A stretch of DNA of 64,000 bases from an uncultured Eubacteriales bacterium. Lineage in GTDB: Bacteria > Bacillota > Clostridia > Saccharofermentanales > UBA5734. Below, in pieces: positions 59,068 through 64,000 of this stretch (positions are counted from its first letter, which is position 1; each line of letters starts with the position of its first letter). Both the position numbers and the translations under genes were made by a program. The stretch is taken from positions 20,510 through 84,509 of the forward strand of contig CAILLO010000049.1 in assembly GCA_903835065.1 (NCBI GenBank). The letters are read 5' to 3'. The notes beneath the pieces are model-generated. The model was not told the DNA's origin and did not search any database. It saw only the letters and a list, made by a program, of their open reading frames with translations.

Positions 59068-61002
59068 TCAGCCTTCCCCACGGGTGTAGTTCAACAGGCC
59101 GCCCGCGAGGAGGATGTCCGCCTGGCGCGCGGAGATCGGGAGACACATGCGCATCGCGGTGCCCTTCGTGACATTGCGGACGGTCACGTCCCGCCCTTGA
59201 GCGGCGGCGCGGACCTGACCGGGGGCGTCGTCGACGGCCAGCTCGTCCATCGGGTCGAGGGCGGCGTAGTCGGCCGGGTCGGCGAAGGTCAGCGGCAGGA
59301 TGCCGTTGTTGATCAGGTTGGCCATGTGGATGCGCGCGAAGGAGAGGACGAGCACGCCGCGGATGCCGAGCTCGAGAGGCGCCAGGGCCGCGTGCTCGCG
59401 GCTGGAGCCCTGTCCGTAGTTGGAGCCGCCCACGATGAAGCCGCCGCCGTTCTCGCGCGCCCGCTTCGGGAAGTCCGGGTCGCACGGGGTCAGGCAGAAG
59501 CCGGCGAGGTACGGGACGTTGGAGCGGTACGGCAGCAGCTTCGAGTTCGACGGCATGATGTGGTCGGTCGTGATGTTGTCGCCGAGCCGGATCAGCGCCT
59601 TGCCGGACAGCGCGGGGGGAAGCGCCTTGTTGCGCGGGAACGGCTTGATGTTGGGACCGCGGACGATGGCGACCGAGTCCGGGTCGGCCGCCGGGTCGAC
59701 GACGAGGTTGTCGTTGACGGCGAAGTGCGGGACGGGCGCAACGACCGGCGCCGCGCCCAGCGTGCGGGGGTCGGTCAGGACGCCGGCGAGCGCGCTCGCG
59801 GCGGCGGTCTCCGGGCTCACGAGGTAGACCTGGGCCGACGCGGTTCCGCTCCGGCCCTCGAAGTTGCGGTTGAAGGTGCGCAGGGAGACGGCGTCCGTGC
59901 GGGGCGACTGGCCCATCCCGATGCAGGGGCCGCAGGCGGACTCGAGGATCCGGGCGCCGGCCGCGACCAGGTCGGCGAGGGCGCCGTTGGAGGACAACAT
60001 GGCCAGAACCTGTCGCGAGCCGGGGGAGATCGTCAGGGAGACCTCGGGGTGGACCGTCTTCCCCTTCAGGACGGCAGCGACCTTCATCATGTCCAGGTAG
60101 GAGGAGTTCGTGCAACTGCCGATGCACACCTGGTCGACGCGCACGGGGCCGATCGAGCCGACTCCGGACACGTTGTCCGGACTGTGCGGGCGGGCGGCCA
60201 GCGGGACGAGAGCATCGAGGTCGATGACCGTCTCCTCGTCGTAGACGGCGTCCGCGTCCGCCTCGACCGCGACGAAGTCACCCTCGCGGCCCTGGGCGGC
60301 GAGAAAGGCGCGCGTCGTGGCGTCGCTCGGGAAGATCGAGGTCGTCGCGCCGAGTTCGGCGCCCATGTTGGTGATGGTCGCGCGTTCGGGGACCGAGAGG
60401 CTCGCGACGCCGGGGCCGGCGTACTCGACGATGCGGCCGACGCCTCCCTTGACGCTGAGACGGCGCAGCACTTCGAGGATGACGTCCTTCGCGGACACCC
60501 AGGGGCGGAGCCGGCCTTCCAGCACCACGCGGTGGATCTTCGGCATGGACAGGAAGCAGGGGCCGCCCCCCATCGCGACGGCGACGTCGAGGCCGCCGGC
60601 GCCGATGGCCAGCATGCCGAGCCCGCCGCACGTGGGCGTGTGGCTGTCGGAGCCGAGCAGCGTCTGTCCGGGCACGCCGAAGCGCTCCATGTGGACCTGG
60701 TGGCAGATTCCATTGCCGGGACGCGAGAATCGGACGCCGTATTTCGCGGCGACCGTCTGGAGGTACTTGTGGTCATCGGCGTTCTCGAAGCCGGACTGGA
60801 GCGTGTTGTGGTCGACGTACGACACGGAGAGGCGCGTCTTCACGCGCGGCAGTCCGATCGCCTCGAACTGCAGGTAGGCCATCGTCCCCGTCGAATCCTG
60901 GGTGAGCGTCTGGTCGATCCGGATCGAGATTTCCGAACCGGATGTCATGCTTCCTTCGACGAGGTGTGCCGCGAGGATCTTCTGCGCTGCGGATCGGCCC
61001 AT
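59068..61002 (-). CDS. acn: Aconitate hydratase
   Basis: Aconitase interconverts citrate and isocitrate through a [4Fe-4S] cluster. The 644 residues resemble the shorter AcnA-related clostridial/mitochondrial-like form: SVSYVDHNTLQ, GSDSHTPTCGGLGMLAIGAGG, cluster Cys in CIGSCTNSS (near 296) and CGPCIGMG (near 355-358), GDNITTDHIMPS, GSNYGQGSSREHAAL and the swivel domain. ATG 61002 has GGGAGG; upstream in-frame codons to 61041 lie in the operator. It is the first gene of acn-gntR-citrate synthase. Confidence 0.95.
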   Translation of the reverse strand: MGRSAAQKILAAHLVEGSMTSGSEISIRIDQTLTQDSTGTMAYLQFEAIGLPRVKTRLSVSYVDHNTLQSGFENADDHKYLQTVAAKYGVRFSRPGNGICHQVHMERFGVPGQTLLGSDSHTPTCGGLGMLAIGAGGLDVAVAMGGGPCFLSMPKIHRVVLEGRLRPWVSAKDVILEVLRRLSVKGGVGRIVEYAGPGVASLSVPERATITNMGAELGATTSIFPSDATTRAFLAAQGREGDFVAVEADADAVYDEETVIDLDALVPLAARPHSPDNVSGVGSIGPVRVDQVCIGSCTNSSYLDMMKVAAVLKGKTVHPEVSLTISPGSRQVLAMLSSNGALADLVAAGARILESACGPCIGMGQSPRTDAVSLRTFNRNFEGRSGTASAQVYLVSPETAAASALAGVLTDPRTLGAAPVVAPVPHFAVNDNLVVDPAADPDSVAIVRGPNIKPFPRNKALPPALSGKALIRLGDNITTDHIMPSNSKLLPYRSNVPYLAGFCLTPCDPDFPKRARENGGGFIVGGSNYGQGSSREHAALAPLELGIRGVLVLSFARIHMANLINNGILPLTFADPADYAALDPMDELAVDDAPGQVRAAAQGRDVTVRNVTKGTAMRMCLPISARQADILLAGGLLNYTRGEG

Positions 61003-61030
61003 ATGTGCGTCCTCCCTGTTCGGTTCCAAG

Positions 61031-61042
61031 ATTGTATACAAT
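61031..61042. promoter_or_regulatory. Palindromic operator, probable GntR site
   Basis: ATTGTATACAAT is a perfect 12-base palindrome located just after the -10 of the acn promoter. A related half-site (CGTACACAAG, 61049-61058) lies within the promoter spacer. GntR/FadR-type regulators bind short palindromes of this kind, and a gntR gene is in the operon. Confidence 0.65.
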
Positions 61043-61068
61043 TATCCACGTACACAAGTTTCTGTCAA
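61041..61068 (-). promoter_or_regulatory. Promoter of the acn-gntR-citrate synthase operon
   Basis: Minus-strand perfect TTGACA and GATAAT (one mismatch) with a 16-base spacer, 39 bases before the acn start and touching the palindrome. Confidence 0.75.
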
Positions 61069-61130
61069 CAGGTTTCCGCGGACGCCGGAAATCGCCGCCG
61101 CACGCCCTCCCCGTGCGGGTTCCGGACATA

Positions 61131-61158
61131 TTGCTTTTTCATGCAATCGGAGTATGAT
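61131..61158 (+). promoter_or_regulatory. Candidate promoter of the K+ transporter gene
   Basis: TTGCTT and TATGAT with a 16-base spacer, 62 bases before the GTG start at 61220. Divergent from the acn promoter. Confidence 0.55.
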
Positions 61159-61219
61159 GGCGCTTATCGTCTGCACGTTGGCGTGCGGCTCAACAGAGCG
61201 AAAGCAGGAACCCGGAATC

Positions 61220-62662
61220 GTGAACACGACGCGCAGGGTAACGCCGGTCGGCCGCATGATCCGTTGGGTCACGGCTCGCCCCGCCAGACTGATCACCTTC
61301 AGTTTTCTTCTCGTGATCCTCACGGGAGCCTTGCTGCTCACCCTCCCGATCGCCTCCCAGGACGGCCGGAGCGTCGGCTTCCTGCGCGCCCTCTTCACGG
61401 CGACGTCCGCGACCTGCGTGACCGGTCTCGTCGTCGTCGATACCGCGACGTACTGGACGCTCTTCGGCCAGATCGTGGTTCTGGCGCTGATCCAGATCGG
61501 CGGCCTCAGCATCGTGACGATCACGACCTTCTTCTTCGCCCTGATGCGGCGCAAGATGGGCATCAAGACGCTGATCCTGATCCAGGAATCGACCGGCAGC
61601 TTCGATTTCGCCGACGTCCTGAAGCTCGTCCGCAAGATCATCGCCGTCACCTTCTCCATCGAGATGCTCGGATTCGTGGTCCTCGCGACGCAGTACGTGC
61701 CCGTGCTCGGCTGGAAGACCGGACTCTGGAAGTCCTTCTTCCAGGGCGTGTCCGCCTTCTGCAACGCAGGATTCGACCTCATGGGCCACTATTCCGGCCC
61801 CTTCTCCAGCCTGACCGCCTGGAACGGGCGTCCGCTCGTGACCGTCACGACCGCCCTGCTCCTGATCTTCGGCGGTCTCGGCTTCATCGTCTGGGCCGAC
61901 CTACTCAATGCCGCGCGCACGAAGTCCGCATTGAATTTCCATACGCGCATGGTGCTCTGGATGACCGGTCTCCTTCTGGTCGGCGGTGCTGTCTTCTTCT
62001 ACGTCGTCGAACGCGACAACCACGGCTTCCAGTCCCTCGGGAACCTTCCCGCCTGGCAGCAGCCCTTCGCCGCCTTCTTCCAGTCCGCGACGCCCCGAAC
62101 CGCTGGATTCAACAGCATCGACCAGTATTCGCTGCGTCCCGGCTCCAAGTTCGTCACGATCATCCTGATGTTCATCGGCGCGGCGCCGGGCGGCACCGGC
62201 GGCGGCATCAAGGTGACGACGTTCGGCGTCCTGATGTTCGCCATCCTCTCCGAACTCCACGGGAGCGACGGCGTGGTCATGGGACGGCGCAGGATCTCCC
62301 AGGAAACCGTGATGCGCTCGCTGACGATTGCGGGCCTCGCGCTGCTCCTCGTGATGGGCGTCACGATGTTCCTCACGTTCACCGAGGAGACTCGCCTGCT
62401 GTCCCACCTGTACGCGCCGGTGCAGACCCCGCTGACGCACCTGTCCTTCGTCGACCTCTTCTTCGAGGTGACGTCGGCCTTCGGCACGGTCGGCCTGACC
62501 TCCGCACAGACGCCCACGCTGCATCCCGCCTCCTGGGCCGCCCTGATTCCCGTGATGTTCATCGGCCGCGTCGGACCCGCCTCCTTCGCTCTCGGCCTCG
62601 CGATCCGTGCCCGCCTCGGCAGCGACAAGGTCCTGCCCGAAGGAAAGGTGCTGGTCGGCTGA
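61220..62662 (+). CDS. TrkH/KtrB-family potassium uptake permease
   Basis: A 480-residue K+ channel-like permease with four M1-P-M2 repeats. Filter Gly residues are visible in each P-loop: TSATCVTGL (about 67-75), VSAFCNAGFD, QSATPRTAGFNS and TSAFGTVGLTS. Length and the APGGTGGGIKVTT loop fit KtrB/TrkG. The GTG at 61220 with AGGAA upstream is the likely start; the first helix follows soon after. It converges with the RCK gene at 62713, so pore and gating subunits are on opposite strands. Confidence 0.93.
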   Translation: MNTTRRVTPVGRMIRWVTARPARLITFSFLLVILTGALLLTLPIASQDGRSVGFLRALFTATSATCVTGLVVVDTATYWTLFGQIVVLALIQIGGLSIVTITTFFFALMRRKMGIKTLILIQESTGSFDFADVLKLVRKIIAVTFSIEMLGFVVLATQYVPVLGWKTGLWKSFFQGVSAFCNAGFDLMGHYSGPFSSLTAWNGRPLVTVTTALLLIFGGLGFIVWADLLNAARTKSALNFHTRMVLWMTGLLLVGGAVFFYVVERDNHGFQSLGNLPAWQQPFAAFFQSATPRTAGFNSIDQYSLRPGSKFVTIILMFIGAAPGGTGGGIKVTTFGVLMFAILSELHGSDGVVMGRRRISQETVMRSLTIAGLALLLVMGVTMFLTFTEETRLLSHLYAPVQTPLTHLSFVDLFFEVTSAFGTVGLTSAQTPTLHPASWAALIPVMFIGRVGPASFALGLAIRARLGSDKVLPEGKVLVG

Positions 62663-62712
62663 CCGCCCCTCGCGGCCCGGAAATGCAGGAGGAGGCCGCG
62701 GCGCGTTCGGCC

Positions 62713-63372
62713 CTACTTGACCATCGTCTTCCAGACGGCGTCGAGCTGGCTGCGGTCGCAGACCATCATCAACGTCTCGCCGGCGACGAGGACCGTGTCG
62801 CCGTTGGGGATCTCGACCTTGCCATCAGGCAGGGTGCGCAGGATCACCTTGCTCCCGAGCGCGAACTCGAAATCGCGGATCTTCCTGCCGGCGGCCTGGG
62901 ATTTCGCGGACAGCGGGAACTCGATGATCACCTTGGTGGTTTCCTGCACCTTCATGACGATCTTCATCCCGCTGTACTCGACCTCCTGCTCGATCAGGTC
63001 GGCCACGATCTGCGTGCTGGACACGGGCTTGTCGACGCCGAGGCGCTCGAACATCTCGATGTTCTTCGGGTTGTTGACCTTCGCGACGGTGAAGCGGATG
63101 CCGAACTTCTTCTTGCAGATCTCGCTCGCGATCAGGTTGCTCTCGTCCTTGCCCGTGAGCGCGATCAGAATCTCCATCTCCGCGGCGCCCGCCTGCTCGA
63201 GCAGGGCGATGTTGGTGCCGTCTCCGTTGTACACCTCGACGTTGAAGTCGGTCGCGATACGCTCGCAGATCTCCATGCGCTTCTCGATGAGGGTGATGTC
63301 GTGGTGGCCGGGCTGCAGCGTCTTGACGAGATAGTAGGAGAGCTTGCCGCCGCCGATGATCAGGATCTTCAT
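62713..63372 (-). CDS. TrkA/KtrA-type RCK potassium channel gating subunit
   Basis: A 219-residue RCK protein: an N-terminal Rossmann domain (MKILIIGGGKLSYYLVKTL with GxGxxx variation, acidic IEKR after beta 2, NGDGTN) that binds NAD(H) or ATP/ADP, and a TrkA-C domain (about 135-219, RKIRDFEFALGSKVILRTLPDG, TVLVAGETLMMVC). It gates the TrkH/KtrB pore from the cytosol. A second RCK gene lies 25 bases upstream, giving two paralogous subunits. ATG 63372. Confidence 0.92.
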   Translation of the reverse strand: MKILIIGGGKLSYYLVKTLQPGHHDITLIEKRMEICERIATDFNVEVYNGDGTNIALLEQAGAAEMEILIALTGKDESNLIASEICKKKFGIRFTVAKVNNPKNIEMFERLGVDKPVSSTQIVADLIEQEVEYSGMKIVMKVQETTKVIIEFPLSAKSQAAGRKIRDFEFALGSKVILRTLPDGKVEIPNGDTVLVAGETLMMVCDRSQLDAVWKTMVK

Positions 63373-63397
63373 GTCGTCTCCGCCTTTCGGGCTGCGC

Positions 63398-63829
63398 CTA
63401 GAGCAGCGCGGCCAGGATGACCTTGTCGCCCTTCTCGATCTTCGTGCCGGGCATCGCGAGGATCCTGCGCTGCTTGCGGATCAGGCCGAGGACGTGCTTG
63501 CCGGCGATCTCCGAGAATTCCTCGACGGACATGCCGACGTTCGCCGACCCCGTCTCCACGGTCGAGAAGACCATGTCGGTGCCGGCCATGAGGTGGTATT
63601 CCTCGTCCTGTTCGCCGCCCAGCGTCCGGAGGATCGCGTCGACGGTCAGGCTCGTGGAGCAGATCGTCTCGAGTCCGAATTCCTCGAACAGCTCGCGGCT
63701 GCCGGGGTTGAAGATGCGGGCGATCACGCGGTCGACCTTGAAGATCTCCTTGGCTACCTGGGACGTCATGATGTTCATGTTGTCGTCCTGCGTCACAGCG
63801 CACACGGCGTCCGCGGTCTCGATGCCGGC
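63398..63829 (-). CDS. Second TrkA/KtrA-type RCK subunit, N-terminus missing at a junction
   Basis: The C-terminal 144 residues of another RCK protein: AGIETADAVCAVTQDDNMNIMTSQVAKEIF (Rossmann beta 4 onward), a linker region, and a TrkA-C domain (VGMSVEEFSEIAGKHVLGLIRKQRRIL, GTKIEKGDKVIL). The first 55-60 residues, with the nucleotide-binding Gly motif, are absent: homology stops at the Ala codon ending at 63829 and a different gene begins at 63830 on the other strand. A GTG at 63805 is not a true start. The gene is broken by the junction, not truncated at a normal N-terminus. Confidence 0.85.
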   Translation of the reverse strand, partial: AGIETADAVCAVTQDDNMNIMTSQVAKEIFKVDRVIARIFNPGSRELFEEFGLETICSTSLTVDAILRTLGGEQDEEYHLMAGTDMVFSTVETGSANVGMSVEEFSEIAGKHVLGLIRKQRRILAMPGTKIEKGDKVILAALL

Positions 63830-63834
63830 GGGGA
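63826..63834. other. Apparent chimeric junction
   Basis: TrkA homology on the minus strand ends at 63829 and AraC-cupin homology on the plus strand starts at 63830, with no intergenic DNA and neither gene having its own N-terminus. Such a head-to-head fusion of two gene interiors is more easily explained by mis-joined reads than by evolution. Confidence 0.65.
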
Positions 63835-64000
63835 ATGGGCGCTCGCGTTTACGCCGGATGACGGAGTCAAATGTTACGCCATTGAGTCCGGGGCGTGCTG
63901 GCTCGCCGTCGAAGGCGCGCCTGATCCTGCTGTCCTGCTGGCGGCCGGCGACTTTGTGCTGCTGCCGGGCGGCAAGGCCTTTCGTCTCTACAGCGCGGCC
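63830..64000 (+). CDS. AraC-type regulator cupin (ligand-binding) fragment
   Basis: A 57-codon open frame to the window end reads like the N-terminal cupin of AraC-family regulators (Cupin_6/AraC_E_bind): GEWALAFTPDDG, CYAIESGACWLAVEG, LLAAGDFVLLPGGKAFRL, with the conserved Gly-Asp and Leu-Pro-Gly. There is no start codon; the frame opens at the break in the TrkA gene. Codon choice (AAA, TGT, ATT, GAG) is less GC-biased than the neighbours. It looks like sequence from elsewhere joined here. Confidence 0.7.

Noticed and set aside
59041..63420. A 1459-codon plus-strand open frame across acn, the K+ transporter and an RCK gene
   Set aside because: It spans genes on both strands and their promoters with no domain signal; the real genes explain the region.

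Overview
The window is 64 kb of very GC-rich bacterial chromosome, densely packed with genes and mostly on the minus strand. The gene set points to a Gram-positive Bacillota (Firmicutes)-like bacterium: a phenylalanine T-box leader on pheST, a LexA/DinR-type SOS box (CGAAC-N4-GTTCG), a YerC/TrpR-type regulator beside secA, two LytR-CpsA-Psr proteins, ClpE, RqcH, a YdjG/YdjI-like pair and the mreC-mreD-PBP2 order. The high GC is unusual for that group. It produces very long spurious antisense frames that should not be annotated. I cannot place the class or genus. No rRNA, CRISPR array, insertion sequence, prophage or plasmid gene was seen, so this reads as core chromosome.

Layout. 1-4.3 kb: ahcY (cut by the edge), punA, secA, yerC. 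4.3-9.6 kb: two LCP wall-polymer ligases downstream of a small Tad/TadE-like pseudopilin cluster. 9.7-12.9 kb: a polar amino-acid ABC transporter and a frameshifted EamA transporter. 13-16.9 kb: pheST behind a Phe T-box. 16.9-19.6 kb: nfnA-nfnB-dtd. 19.7-24 kb: a degenerate methylglyoxal-synthase-like gene, then PBP2, mreD and mreC. 24-32.9 kb: radC, maf, asnS, a SEC-C protein, icd, holA, comEC, engB. 33-36.5 kb (plus strand): prs and rqcH. 36.5-42.3 kb: queH-ruvB-ruvA-ruvC behind a DUF362 Fe-S protein and the mtnA/class II aldolase pair. 42.4 kb: tRNA-Lys. 42.5-45.1 kb: a zinc-ribbon/SPFH module. 45.2-49.9 kb: a tightly overlapping DUF975, FAD-dehydrogenase, SRAP, asparaginase and CBM9-like operon. 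50-51.2 kb: argJ. 51.3-56.8 kb: an SOS-boxed uvrA-clpE operon. 56.8 kb: tRNA-Glu. 57-61 kb: an acn-gntR-citrate synthase operon with a palindromic operator. 61.2-63.8 kb: TrkH/KtrB-type K+ transport with two RCK subunits.

How the genes fit together. Citrate synthase, aconitase and NADP-dependent isocitrate dehydrogenase form the oxidative arm from citrate to 2-oxoglutarate, and NfnAB links NADH, NADPH and ferredoxin. MtnA plus the class II aldolase fit salvage of methylthioadenosine or 5'-deoxyadenosine to DHAP. MreCD, PBP2 and LCP serve the wall; RuvABC, UvrA, RadC and SRAP serve DNA repair.

Points that most deserve attention: the uvrA-clpE operon with a LexA box overlapping its promoter; the methylglyoxal-synthase paralogue that has lost its catalytic residues; the YdjG/YdjI module without pspA; the autoregulatory-looking gntR operator in front of acn; and an abrupt junction at 63829/63830, where a TrkA gene breaks and an unrelated AraC-type cupin frame begins, probably a chimeric contig end.
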